A stretch of DNA of 64,000 nt from Salinispora arenicola (GCF_006716065.1 NZ_VFOL01000001.1:310001-374000), one strand, 5' to 3'. Shown: positions 46,406 through 55,779, counted from the stretch's first letter. Numbers and translations: made by a program. Notes: generated by a model not told the origin, from the letters alone.

Positions 46406-46541
46406 CACCAGGTCGAACGGATGTGGACGCTGATCGTCGGATGCTGGTTCAAGTCCGGCTCGCCGCTCCAACATGCGGCGATAGTTTAACGGTAAAACCC
46501 GACGTTGTAACGAATGATCCACATCCTTAAACGTGCTGGTG
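46406..46541 (+). ncRNA. Y-RNA-like, permuted tRNA-like RNA 2 (with CCA)
   Basis: Outer stem CACCAG (46406-46411) with CTGGTG (46536-46541); internal loop holding GTCGAACG (46412-46419) against TTAAACGTG; stem GGATGTGGA (46419-46427) with TCCACATCC (46518-46526); then CGTCGG (46435-46440) with CCGACG (46499-46504). Inside lie the T arm GCTGG-TTCAAGT-CCGGC, acceptor TCGCCGC (46460-46466) with GCGGCGA (46475-46481) closed by the loop TCCAACAT, TA, and D arm GTTT-AACGGTA-AAAC. All pairs are perfect except one T-stem G-U. It is a complete permuted tRNA body; even CCA is present, in the loop. Confidence 0.82.
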
Positions 46542-46562
46542 TGTGCAAATCGGCGGCAACCC

Positions 46563-46595
46563 GAGGCCCGGGGATTGGACATATCCCCGGGCCTC
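46563..46595 (+). terminator. Terminator after the tRNA-like RNAs
   Basis: Perfect 13-bp stem GAGGCCCGGGGAT / ATCCCCGGGCCTC (46563-46575 with 46583-46595), 7-nt loop. It would end both RNAs and separates them from the convergent eccB gene. Confidence 0.9.
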
Positions 46596-46672
46596 ACCAC
46601 GCGAGGCGCAACCCAACCGCTGGTAGTGAACATTCGAGTAGTGGTCAGTGCCTGACATTCTGTTATCGCTCA

Positions 46673-48091
46673 TCAGGGTGACGAACCCTCCGTTCGGGCC
46701 GCCTGCGGATTCAGGGCCGGGCCGGTGGTGAACATCGCCAACACCGTGGTCGGCACCGGCACCCGCGGGGCCTGCGCATATCCGAGAGCGGCGACGACCT
46801 CCTCTCCCGCGAGGGGATACTTCACCCCGATCTCGTTAATCAAATACAGCGTGCCGGATTCCACCCCCGGTGCTGGCTGCCCCACCACCAACGCCCCACC
46901 GCTGGGCGGCACCTGCACCCGATCAGCCAGCCGACCATCCTCAGGTGGACCAGTGGCGACAAGCCGTGCCGCGGCTACCCGACCCGCCGGCACAGTCACC
47001 AGCCGCCCCGCCGCTCCCCGATCTCCGTCGAAGGACAACTCGACACACAGGCCCCTAGCTCCGTCCAACCCTTCCACCGGACGGGGCGGCGTACGGGGGT
47101 GCTTTCCCGAGACCGCCACCGTCGCCCCGGGCGCGAGCGCCACGGCGGCCGCATTGATCGGTCGAGGGCCATCGGGATTGAGCTGTGCTATGCGTTGGTC
47201 GGCCAACAGGAGCGCCACCTGGGTGGCGGTGATCGGGGCCAGGCCGTCACGGCGCATCAGGTAGTACTCTTCGGTGTCGCCGGCCATTCGCACCGTGAAG
47301 ACCTGCCCCACCTTGGTGGACTTGCCACCGAGTGGCACCCCCGCCGCACCATGCCCGGTGACCTCCGGCGCGACGAGGTCAGGGCCGGCGGCCAACGCGT
47401 TGAGCCAGGCGGCCGACACCGGCATCGGTGTCACGCTCCGATAGCCCAGCGCCACCAACGCACGATGGTCCCGGATCCGCATGCGCCGATCTCGCCACGC
47501 CAGGTACGTCTGCCCACCAGCGCTGACCAGCACGCCGTGTTCTTCGGGTACCCGTTCCACCGGCCCACCCTGGTCGAGGCTCACGACCAGTCCCGGCCGA
47601 TCAGGCAGACCTGGCACCGGATCCGTTGCGGCAGTGCACACCAGCCAGGGGCCGCTACTCAGGCTGTCCTTGTCTGGCAGGGCGTCAGGGGCTCCGGGTA
47701 TGCCGATCGGACGCCCGTGCGGCACTGTCGCCAGCGAGGCCCGCGAAACGATCCGTACTGTCGCACGGTCGTCGGAGACCGCCAGCAGTGCCGAGCTGTA
47801 GTTGAGCACCGGCCGCAGCATGTCGTCAAGGTAGAGGTAACGGGTGCCGGTCTCTCGTTCAACAATGATCGAACCAGGTTCCTGCCAGGCGGTGCTGCGA
47901 CCACCGGCGACCATGCCGTAGACGCCGAAACCGGCGGTGGCCAACAGGGCGAGGACGAGGCCGATCATGCCCCCCACCCGGCTTCGGCGCATCGGCCGTT
48001 CCCACACATCAGGGTCGCCGCCCACCAGCGCAGAAACCAGCCGGTCAGACACGAACTGGTGTGCGTGGAGTCGGTCACGGGTGTCTGGCAT
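46673..48091 (-). CDS. eccB: Type VII secretion protein EccB
   Basis: 472 residues. The cytoplasmic N terminus (RDRLHAHQFVSDRLVSALVGGDPD) is the family signature, followed by one membrane helix (about 40-62) and a large extracellular domain with repeated beta modules (for example GYRSVTPMPVSAAWLNALAAGPDL). Two conserved cysteines (PWLVCTA, ARGLCVEL) suit the EccB disulfide. Last gene of the leftward ESX operon, 6 nt after eccD. Part of the membrane complex with EccC and EccD. Confidence 0.95.
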   Translation of the reverse strand: MPDTRDRLHAHQFVSDRLVSALVGGDPDVWERPMRRSRVGGMIGLVLALLATAGFGVYGMVAGGRSTAWQEPGSIIVERETGTRYLYLDDMLRPVLNYSSALLAVSDDRATVRIVSRASLATVPHGRPIGIPGAPDALPDKDSLSSGPWLVCTAATDPVPGLPDRPGLVVSLDQGGPVERVPEEHGVLVSAGGQTYLAWRDRRMRIRDHRALVALGYRSVTPMPVSAAWLNALAAGPDLVAPEVTGHGAAGVPLGGKSTKVGQVFTVRMAGDTEEYYLMRRDGLAPITATQVALLLADQRIAQLNPDGPRPINAAAVALAPGATVAVSGKHPRTPPRPVEGLDGARGLCVELSFDGDRGAAGRLVTVPAGRVAAARLVATGPPEDGRLADRVQVPPSGGALVVGQPAPGVESGTLYLINEIGVKYPLAGEEVVAALGYAQAPRVPVPTTVLAMFTTGPALNPQAARTEGSSP

Positions 48092-48097
48092 CGTTGA

Positions 48098-49516
48098 TCA
48101 ACCACCCAGTCCGCGTACCCGGGCGTAGACGCCCAGCACGGCAAGTGCCAACGGAGCTATGGCGATCGCAGCCAGTGTCTCCAGAACGTCGGCCGACCGG
48201 CCCCACCACGGCGACGAGCGGTGTGGCGGCAGGTGGTGCACCACGGCGACGATGGCACCGACACAGACCGCTCCCACCGTCAGCAGTGCGCTGCGGGCTG
48301 AGGCGTCCGCACGGGCTGCCAGCGCCAGCGCGAGCAGGAGCAGACCGACCGCGCCGGGCACGGCGGTGGCGAGCCGTTGCCAGGCGTTCACCAGTGTCCG
48401 CGCGCGCAGCAGCAGCGCCAGGCTGAGCACGACGACGAACGATGTCGGGGCCCACCCCGCGTCGGTGGAAAGCGCCACCAGGGCCGCCACCACGGCGGCA
48501 CCAGCGGCGGCGAACAACGCCGACAGGTACCGGTCGGCGACGACCGTACGGGACCGCACCAGGTCCTCGGGGATTGGGTCGATGTCCTGTTGGAGTTCCT
48601 CGGCTGTGGTCGGAAGCCGCGGCGGGCGCAGGCGGGCCACTCGGACAGCCACGGTAGGGCTGGCCACGCCGGTGAAGTAGGCGAGGCTGGCCACGATCAC
48701 CGCCGCACCGACCCCACTCGTCCTCATCGCGACGATGAGGACACCTGCGAGCACGGCGTATCCAGCGGCAACCGCCATCCCGACGAACAGTGGCCGCGCA
48801 ACCGCCACCGCGAGCGCCACCACTGTCGCGGTCGCGGTGGCCGCCGCCCCGGCGGCCATCAGCTGGGTGCCGTTCCAGGCGTCGGCACCGGCCGCGAAAG
48901 GCACCGATGCTCCGGCCAGTCCGGCGAACGGCACCGCCGCAATCCCGAGCAGGACGCCGACGCCCCCGTCGCCGAGTGCGCGGGAGCTGGTGCCACTCGC
49001 GGCGACGAGGAACAGGGCGACGCCTGCCGCGGCTCCCACGCGCCACCCCGCCGGAGCAGGAAGCAGCAGGCCGATGAGCATCCCCGCCAGCACCATCACG
49101 GTCAGGCCCAGCAGGAGTCGGCGGGTGTACCCCGGATGCCAGGCGTCCGGCCGGTCTCGAATCACCGCCCCGACACCATCCACGACGTCGTCCACGTCAA
49201 TGGGCGGCAGCGGATCCTCGCTGGGCCGCAGGTACAGCACGTCGCCGTCCCGTAGCCCCAACGCGGCTGGGGTACGGTCCTCGTCGAGGGCCCTCTCGCC
49301 GAGGCGTTGCAACACGTACGTGGCGGTGGCGCCGCTACCGGTCAGTGCAGGGTCAACGTGGCGGACCACCAGCGGGAGTACCTCGGCCATCGGTGTGTCG
49401 ACCGGCACCGCGAGGTCAACGCGTCCCGCCGCGGTGTCGATGGTGATCCGGCACACGTCCCCCGCCGTCGCGGCTGGCGGCGCAACGGCAACCATACCGC
49501 CGTCGATACCCGTCAT
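48098..49516 (-). CDS. eccD: Type VII secretion channel protein EccD
   Basis: 472 residues. N-terminal ubiquitin-like domain (about 20-105; CRITIDTAAGRVDLAVPVDTPMAEVLPLVV ... DGDVLYLRP), then about 11 membrane helices. ATG 49516 overlaps the eccC stop by 4 nt. The longer open frame to 49879 reads antisense into eccC and is not used. EccD forms the hydrophobic membrane barrel of the ESX complex. Confidence 0.95.
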   Translation of the reverse strand: MTGIDGGMVAVAPPAATAGDVCRITIDTAAGRVDLAVPVDTPMAEVLPLVVRHVDPALTGSGATATYVLQRLGERALDEDRTPAALGLRDGDVLYLRPSEDPLPPIDVDDVVDGVGAVIRDRPDAWHPGYTRRLLLGLTVMVLAGMLIGLLLPAPAGWRVGAAAGVALFLVAASGTSSRALGDGGVGVLLGIAAVPFAGLAGASVPFAAGADAWNGTQLMAAGAAATATATVVALAVAVARPLFVGMAVAAGYAVLAGVLIVAMRTSGVGAAVIVASLAYFTGVASPTVAVRVARLRPPRLPTTAEELQQDIDPIPEDLVRSRTVVADRYLSALFAAAGAAVVAALVALSTDAGWAPTSFVVVLSLALLLRARTLVNAWQRLATAVPGAVGLLLLALALAARADASARSALLTVGAVCVGAIVAVVHHLPPHRSSPWWGRSADVLETLAAIAIAPLALAVLGVYARVRGLGG

Positions 49517-52500
49517 CAGGTCGTCTCCAGATCTGTCGGGGGCACTTCGGCCGTCTGCAGCACCTGGATGCCGCGTCGGGTCACCAACTGGGCTCGGCCG
49601 GGTGGGAGCTGCCGGGGCATGGCATCGCCGAGGAATTTGCCCTCCTCGCGGGCACAGGACAGCAGGAGACCGGGGCAGGCGAGCTCCCAGATTCGCCGCA
49701 ACGTCGGGTCCATCATCGCCCGCATCCCACCTGAGCTGCTGCGTGCCACGACAAGGTGTAGGCCGATGTCGGCTCCTTTGGCCAGCAGTTCGACAAGGGA
49801 GTCCAGCGGACCGGGCAGGCCACCAGCGAGCAGGTCGTAGTCGTCCACGAGAAGGAACACCCGGGGGCCGGTCCACCAATCGCGACGACGCAGCTGGTCC
49901 GGTGTGATGTCCGGGCCGGGTAGCCGGCGGCGCATCGAGACCATGGTGTTGCCGGCCAGCGTCGTGACCGCCTCGACGTCGGCTGCGTAACCGACGCGGT
50001 ACTCCTCCGGAATGTACGGGTACAGCGTCACCTGTGGGTCGGCCAACGCGATGCGGGCCTCGCTCGGCTCGTAGCGCCGGACGATTCCCTCGGCGACCAG
50101 TCGGAGCACGTTGGTCTTACCGGACTGTCCATCGCCGAAGACAAGCAGGTGGGGGCTCCTGGCGAAATCGTGCCACACGGGTTCGAGCCGTTGCTCGTCC
50201 CAGCCAAGAGCCAGGCGGAGATCGCCCTCGGGCGGCGGCAGTGCAGCGACCGGAAGCGTGGGGGGCAGTAGCCGTACAGGTGGTGCGGGCTGGCCTGGCC
50301 AGGCGTCGGCGATGTCCTCGACCAGATGTCTCAGCGCCGTCGAGGCGTCCAGGTCGGGGAGGCAACCGTCGGTGCGCGGCACGGCCGCCAGGAAGTGCAG
50401 GCTCTCGGTGGTGATGCCTCGACCGGGCTGCGCGGGAACCCCGGCTGCGACCCGCGACCGTACCTCGGACTCAAGCGGGTCACCCAGTCGTAGCTCGAAC
50501 CGCGTACCGATCAGGTCCCGTAGCCAGGGTCGAATCTCCGACCATCGGGCGGCAGTGATGACCAGGTGGATTCCGTAGCCGATGCCTCGGGAGGCCAGTT
50601 CCGACAGCTTCGGCTCCAGGTCCTCGAACTCCTGCCGCAGCGTGAACCAGCCGTCCACGACGAGGAAGACATCCCCGTACGGGTCCTCCACCGTTCCAAC
50701 GTGCCGAGCCCTCCGCCAGCCCGCCATCGACTCGACGTCGTGATCGGCGAAGAGCTGCTCGCGTCGTTCCAGGAGCGCTTCGAGCTCGGCGACGGTCCGG
50801 CGAACCCGGTCGGGGGCGAGGCGGGTGGCGGTCGACCCGACATGTGGGAGCCCGGCCACACCGGTTAGCGTTCCGCCGCCGAAGTCCAGACAGTAGAACT
50901 GAACCTCGGCCGGCGTGTGCGTCAGCGCCAGTCCGACCATCAGTGTCCGCAGCATGGTGCTCTTACCGCTCTGTGGGGCACCGACGATGCCCACGTGCCC
51001 CGCAGCGCCGCCGAGATCAGCGACAAGCAGGTCCCGCATCTGGTCGAACGGGCGATCCACCACGCCGACCGGCGCCCGCAGCCGACCTCGATCGGGCCAG
51101 CACTGAGCGGTCATGCCACGCACCGCCTCGACCCCGATGCCAGGTAGGAGCTGACCCAGTGTCGGGGACTCGCCGAGCGGCGCCAACCACACCTCGCGAG
51201 CCCTCGGGCCCTGGTCGCGCAGTCCTTCGATCAGCACTGCCATGAGGCTGGGCACGGGCGCGGTCACGGCTGCGGACGTTGGCGATTCCGGTTCCGTGGC
51301 CCCGGCGACTGGTGACGGCGCGGAACGGACATCAAACGCGGTGATCTGCCGGCGGACCGCACCAGCAGGTGTGGGGTTTCCGGTTGTCGGGCACGGGCCG
51401 GAGACGTAGCCCGCCTTGAACCGGACGAGGGCGCTCGTATCCAACTTGGCATAGCCGTGGCCCGGGCTGGACGGCAGCTCGTACGCGGCGCCGGAACCGA
51501 TCACGCTCCGGCTCTCCGAGGCGGAGAAGGTACGCAGCGCGATCCGGTACGACAGGTGGCTTTCCAGCTGGTGAATGCGGCCCTCGTCGAGACGCTGCGA
51601 GGCGAGGAGCAGGTGCACTCCCAGGCTGCGTCCCAGTCGCCCGATGGTGACGAACAGCTCCATGAACTCGGGCTTGCTGCCGAGCAGCTCGCTGAACTCG
51701 TCAACCACGACAAGCAGCGTGGGCATCGACTCCAGCGGGGCGCCTTCGGCGCGGACCGTCTCGTACTCCAACCGGGAGCTGACCCCGGCCTGGCGCAGCA
51801 GCTTCTGCCGGCGGATCATCTCGCCGTGCAGCGAGTCCTGCATCCGGTCGACGAGCACGAGTTCGTCAGCCAGGTTTGTGATCACCGCTGAGGTATGCGG
51901 CAGCTCTTCCATGCCCAGGAACGTGGCGCCGCCCTTGAAGTCGGTCAACACGAAGTTGAGCGACTCTGAGGAATGGGTCGCGGCCAGCGCCACGACCAGC
52001 GTGCGTAGCAACTCGCTCTTGCCGGAGCCGGTGGCGCCGATCAACACACCGTGCGGCCCGTTACCGCCCTGGGCGGACTCACGGAGGTCAAGGGAGACGA
52101 TGTCGCCGTCCGGCCCGATCCCGATCGGTACCCGTAGGTCACCCCAGTCGGACGACTCCCACAGCGCGTGCACGTCGTAGCTGTGTGGGTCACCGATGCC
52201 GAGCAGCCGGGTCAGATCGAACTCGGTGGCCATCGGTACGGACGCGTCCACCCCGCCGCCCGTACGGTATGGCGCGAGAAGCCGGGCCAGAGCCTGGGCA
52301 CGGACACCGCTGAGCCCGTCGACCCGACACCGCCGGTCGGGGTGGGCATGCTGCTGGACGGTCACCTGGTCCGCTTCGACGCGAAGCTGGAGGACCTGTG
52401 GGCCGTCGAGCGCGTTGGCGCCCCCGATGTCGAGAAGCACCGTGTTGCGCAGGCCACCCACGATGAGCGGTGAGTCGTCGGGCAGTGCCACGCCATCGCA

Positions 52501-53454
52501 GACGATGACCAGGAAAGGCTCGGTAGGGCTGGCGGATGCCTGGGCGGTGAACTGCGGACGGGCCAGCATCCGGTGGCCGAGCACGCCGATGAGTTCGTGG
52601 TAGTCGTCGGCAAACAGCCGCACGTCGCCGGCCGCGTCAGAGCGGGTGGGATGCCCGGTGTGCGGCAGCCACTTCGCCCAGGTCCACTCGGCCATCCTCG
52701 CCGGATCGGCGAGGATGGCGACGCGCAGTTCCTCCGGCGCGTGCAGCGCCGCCAGATGCGCCAGCACCGCACGGCTGAGACTCAGCACGCCGAGGTCGTC
52801 GCCGACCAGTTCCACGCCGGCGAAGCCCGGGAGGTGTACCACCGCCGGCACCTCGGTGACGGTTTGGTAGGCACGCATGAACCGCCGTAGCGCGCTTGCG
52901 CAGAGCGGCTCCAGGTCCTCCACCGGCGGGGTTTGTGGGGGCACCAACCGGAGTGCGGCCCGCTGCTCACCCATACCGATGCGAACCTCGGCGAAGTCGT
53001 CGTGGCCCACTCGCCGCTCCCACAGCCGCGGACCCATCGCCACCGCCCACAGCCGTGACGGGTGCGGGTGAGTCCAGCCGACCGCCGTGCGCTGCTGGTT
53101 GGCAGCCCGCCGCACCCGTCGGCGGATCTGCGCCAGATAGCGGAGGTAGTCACGACGATCACCACGCAGCTCCCGCTTACGCTGGCCCGCCCCGCGTCCC
53201 AGCTGGACCAGCACCATGCCGAGGGTGGAGACTCCCATCAGTCCAGAGGCCAGATAGCCGGTGGGACCGACGCCTGGGCTGGCGAACATCAGAACGGTGG
53301 CACCCGAGCCGAGGCCCATCGGTAGGTAGGTCATCGCCGCGGACATGTCGGCGGCCGCCGGCTCCGGAAGCGTCGGCGGCTCCTGGAGTTCGACCTCGCC
53401 GTGGGGCAGCGGAGGCCCTTCACTCCGCGGCGGCCGGCTGATCATGATGCTCAT
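49516..53454 (-). CDS. eccC: Type VII secretion ATPase EccC
   Basis: 1,312 residues, full-length fused EccCa-EccCb. Two N-terminal membrane helices (about 38-85), then three FtsK modules with P-loops GATGSGKS (about 472), GAPQSGKS (about 824) and GDGQSGKT (about 1106). Walker B VVVDEFSELLG follows in the first; the module spacing matches EccC. ATG 53454 follows GGAGGGAG; a longer frame to 53724 overlaps mycP antisense-like sequence and is rejected. Drives export of WXG100-type substrates; 73 nt after mycP. Confidence 0.96.
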   Translation of the reverse strand: MSIMISRPPRSEGPPLPHGEVELQEPPTLPEPAAADMSAAMTYLPMGLGSGATVLMFASPGVGPTGYLASGLMGVSTLGMVLVQLGRGAGQRKRELRGDRRDYLRYLAQIRRRVRRAANQQRTAVGWTHPHPSRLWAVAMGPRLWERRVGHDDFAEVRIGMGEQRAALRLVPPQTPPVEDLEPLCASALRRFMRAYQTVTEVPAVVHLPGFAGVELVGDDLGVLSLSRAVLAHLAALHAPEELRVAILADPARMAEWTWAKWLPHTGHPTRSDAAGDVRLFADDYHELIGVLGHRMLARPQFTAQASASPTEPFLVIVCDGVALPDDSPLIVGGLRNTVLLDIGGANALDGPQVLQLRVEADQVTVQQHAHPDRRCRVDGLSGVRAQALARLLAPYRTGGGVDASVPMATEFDLTRLLGIGDPHSYDVHALWESSDWGDLRVPIGIGPDGDIVSLDLRESAQGGNGPHGVLIGATGSGKSELLRTLVVALAATHSSESLNFVLTDFKGGATFLGMEELPHTSAVITNLADELVLVDRMQDSLHGEMIRRQKLLRQAGVSSRLEYETVRAEGAPLESMPTLLVVVDEFSELLGSKPEFMELFVTIGRLGRSLGVHLLLASQRLDEGRIHQLESHLSYRIALRTFSASESRSVIGSGAAYELPSSPGHGYAKLDTSALVRFKAGYVSGPCPTTGNPTPAGAVRRQITAFDVRSAPSPVAGATEPESPTSAAVTAPVPSLMAVLIEGLRDQGPRAREVWLAPLGESPTLGQLLPGIGVEAVRGMTAQCWPDRGRLRAPVGVVDRPFDQMRDLLVADLGGAAGHVGIVGAPQSGKSTMLRTLMVGLALTHTPAEVQFYCLDFGGGTLTGVAGLPHVGSTATRLAPDRVRRTVAELEALLERREQLFADHDVESMAGWRRARHVGTVEDPYGDVFLVVDGWFTLRQEFEDLEPKLSELASRGIGYGIHLVITAARWSEIRPWLRDLIGTRFELRLGDPLESEVRSRVAAGVPAQPGRGITTESLHFLAAVPRTDGCLPDLDASTALRHLVEDIADAWPGQPAPPVRLLPPTLPVAALPPPEGDLRLALGWDEQRLEPVWHDFARSPHLLVFGDGQSGKTNVLRLVAEGIVRRYEPSEARIALADPQVTLYPYIPEEYRVGYAADVEAVTTLAGNTMVSMRRRLPGPDITPDQLRRRDWWTGPRVFLLVDDYDLLAGGLPGPLDSLVELLAKGADIGLHLVVARSSSGGMRAMMDPTLRRIWELACPGLLLSCAREEGKFLGDAMPRQLPPGRAQLVTRRGIQVLQTAEVPPTDLETT

Positions 53455-53527
53455 CGCATCTCCCTCCGTTGTGGACTCGGCGTGAGCCTCGCCTCTGACC
53501 GGCGATGTCGAGACCCCGCACGGGTCG

Positions 53528-54763
53528 TCACCGGCCCGTCCATCCGGCCGGCCGCCAGCGCCGCCGCCGTCCGCGCGGCACGACCGCCCGGGCCACCACC
53601 ACCGCGGCAACCAGCACGGTGGCGACCACCGTGATGATGAACGCCGACCGGCGGCCCGAGAGGCCGCCGCTCGGCCACGTCGGGCCTGAGACGGTGGCCG
53701 GCGGAGCGACAGCCGGCGTGGCACCGGCCTCGTTCGGCAGGATGGACGTCACCGCCGCGTACGGGTTGACGACACCCCAACCAAGTCGCGGGTCGGGCAC
53801 CGTACTGCTCGGCGGGTCGGCGGTCACCTGCAGCCGGTGTTTTACCTGCGCGGCTGTCAACTGCGGATGGTAGGCCCGCACGAGTGCGGCGGCGCCGGCG
53901 ACCAGCGGTGCGGCGTAGCTGGTGCCGGTGGCGGTCAGGTGACCGCCACCGCGCGGCCCGACACTGACGATGCTGCTTCCCGGAGCCACCAGGTCGACGA
54001 ACTCTCCGGCGCCGGAGAAGTCGGCGGCGGCACCGTCGGAGCCGATCGCTCCGACCGCGAGAACCTGCGGGTACGCGGCGGGGTACGGGTGGGCGTTGCC
54101 GTTGCCGAGCTCGTTGGCGACCGCCGCCACGATCAGCACGTCCTTGCTGGTGGCGTACTCGACGGCCCGGCGCAGCGTGTCGTCGGGAAACAGCGACGCC
54201 GAGGAGACGTTGATGATGTCCGCCCCCTGTTCGGCGGCCACCCGGATGGCCTTGGCCAGACCGTCGGCGGTGCCGTCGCGTCCGTTGCGCGTCTGCCGGA
54301 TCGGCAGGATCGTACTCGCCGGGGCGACTCCGCTGAAGCCCGTGTCCCTCGCCGGGCGGGCTGCGATCAGACCAGCGACGAACGTGCCGTGCCCGGGGCA
54401 GTCGTCCACGCCGGTCTGGCCGCCGATGATCTCCACCTGGTCGCGCCGTCCGCCGGCGAGTTGGGGCACCCGGGCCACACCGGAGTCGATCACCGCTACC
54501 ACCTGGCCAGCCCCACGGGTCAGCGGCCAGACCCGCTCGGGCGTCAGGCGTCGCTGGGCCCAGGGAACGTCACGGATACGGACGTCGGAGGCCGGCACAC
54601 AACCGTCGGACTGCTGCCGAAGCGGCGGCAGCCCGTCCCCGAGTGGATCCGCTCCCGCAGTTCCGGCGAAACAGAGCACATGCACGAGCGCAAAGACGAA
54701 GACGAAGGCGCTGGTTCCGGCCGAACGGCGCCGTGGCGTCACCATCCGACGGGGATGGCTCAC
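53528..54763 (-). CDS. mycP: Mycosin, membrane-anchored subtilisin protease MycP
   Basis: 411 residues. Signal sequence (about 15-38), S8 catalytic triad Asp93 (VVAVIDSG), His125 (CPGHGTFVAG) and Ser282 (TGTSYAAP), C-terminal membrane helix (about 370-390) and an Arg-rich tail. GTG 54763 overlaps the stop of the preceding gene (GTGA). Mycosins sit outside the membrane, stabilise the ESX complex and cleave some substrates. Confidence 0.96.
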   Translation of the reverse strand: MSHPRRMVTPRRRSAGTSAFVFVFALVHVLCFAGTAGADPLGDGLPPLRQQSDGCVPASDVRIRDVPWAQRRLTPERVWPLTRGAGQVVAVIDSGVARVPQLAGGRRDQVEIIGGQTGVDDCPGHGTFVAGLIAARPARDTGFSGVAPASTILPIRQTRNGRDGTADGLAKAIRVAAEQGADIINVSSASLFPDDTLRRAVEYATSKDVLIVAAVANELGNGNAHPYPAAYPQVLAVGAIGSDGAAADFSGAGEFVDLVAPGSSIVSVGPRGGGHLTATGTSYAAPLVAGAAALVRAYHPQLTAAQVKHRLQVTADPPSSTVPDPRLGWGVVNPYAAVTSILPNEAGATPAVAPPATVSGPTWPSGGLSGRRSAFIITVVATVLVAAVVVARAVVPRGRRRRWRPAGWTGR

Positions 54764-55779
54764 CGGGCATCCCACCGGTGGGATGGGCCCGCCGGTTCAC
54801 CTGGGCCTGAAGCGTCACCCGAGTCGCGTATCGGGTCGGGCTCCGGCTCACGAAGCGCGGCCATCGCCCGGTGCCACGCTAGCCTGCTCAGCTCGACCGG
54901 GCGGCCGCGCTGCCGCCCGATGTGCGCGAGCAGCGCACTGTCCGGTGCGAGGTGGTACTGCCTCAGGTAGTAGGCGGACGCGTCGGACCAGATCCAACGT
55001 CCGTCGGTACGCAGGTCAACCGGGACGACCTCGCCGCGACCCGGCTCGACCAGGTCGGGTTCCCCGTCGTGGACGGTGAGGAGACAGTGACCGGCGTCCA
55101 GGTAGTCGAGCACGCGTTGACGCTGCTCGGCGGACTCGATCCGCGGGCGGTCGACGGCGAACGGGGCGGCGTCCTGCGGGGCGTCGAAGACCGCCGCCAG
55201 CCGCGGCGGCAGCGCGGGGGTCGTCGCGGCGAGTTCGGCGGCGTCGAGCAGGGCCACCGTCTGATAGGGCGGCAGCGCCACGGTCGGCCCGAAGACCTCC
55301 ACCTGCGCACTGACCTCGCCGACGTCGAGGAGGATCCGCTGCATATGGGCCGCCAGCCGGGGTGCGGTGTCGTCGTCGGAGACCTCCATCAGGTAGACCC
55401 GACGGGCCGCAGCCCACGGCAGGCCCGCTGCAGGTATCCGCCACACCGCCCACAGCGCCTGGAAACCTGGAAGCCCGCGGGCGGTGTCCACCGCGGTGGC
55501 GTCGTTGTCGGCGGGCGCCCTGACGAAGCGGTACGGCGGTTCCGGCTCGTCGTCGATGCGGGGATGTTCGTCGGCGACCTCGCCGTGGGCGGCGGTGAGC
55601 GCAGCGGCTTGCGCGGGAGACAGCGGTAGGCCCAGGGTGTGGACCGTGTGAGCGGCAACTTTCACTGCCAGTTCGTCCCGGCCCGCTGCCAGCCACCACC
55701 GGCACTGCGTCACGACGTCGTCGGGCAGCCAGCCCGCAAACCACAACAACAGGTCGTGTGCCCGCTGTTCGCCACTCAC
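54760..55779 (-). CDS. Unknown protein between the giant gene and mycP
   Basis: 339 residues, soluble, no signal or membrane helix. N-terminal 80 residues are helical (LLLWFAGWLPDDVVTQCRWWLAAGRDELAV). The C-terminal 120 residues look like an ADP-ribosylation-free alpha/beta domain with RQRVLDYLDAGHCLLTVHDGEPDLVEP and DGRWIWSDASAYYLRQYHLAPD, recalling proteins that estimate side-chain contacts in ESX loci. GTG 55779 has GGAGGAGG upstream. Coupled by overlap to mycP. I do not recognise a family; a cytosolic EspG-like chaperone role would fit its place but is only a guess. Confidence 0.75.
   Translation of the reverse strand: MSGEQRAHDLLLWFAGWLPDDVVTQCRWWLAAGRDELAVKVAAHTVHTLGLPLSPAQAAALTAAHGEVADEHPRIDDEPEPPYRFVRAPADNDATAVDTARGLPGFQALWAVWRIPAAGLPWAAARRVYLMEVSDDDTAPRLAAHMQRILLDVGEVSAQVEVFGPTVALPPYQTVALLDAAELAATTPALPPRLAAVFDAPQDAAPFAVDRPRIESAEQRQRVLDYLDAGHCLLTVHDGEPDLVEPGRGEVVPVDLRTDGRWIWSDASAYYLRQYHLAPDSALLAHIGRQRGRPVELSRLAWHRAMAALREPEPDPIRDSGDASGPGEPAGPSHRWDAR

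Noticed and set aside
46406..46541. Reading the region as an ordinary tRNA gene or as a permuted two-piece tmRNA
   Set aside because: The 3' half precedes the 5' half, so a normal tRNA cannot be transcribed. A tmRNA would need an mRNA-like domain with a coding tag, for which there is no room. A genuine permuted tRNA remains an alternative but the GNCGAACG stems favour a Y RNA.
53455..53724. 90-codon extension of EccC
   Set aside because: It overlaps the end of mycP; ATG 53454 with GGAGGGAG gives the normal EccC N terminus.
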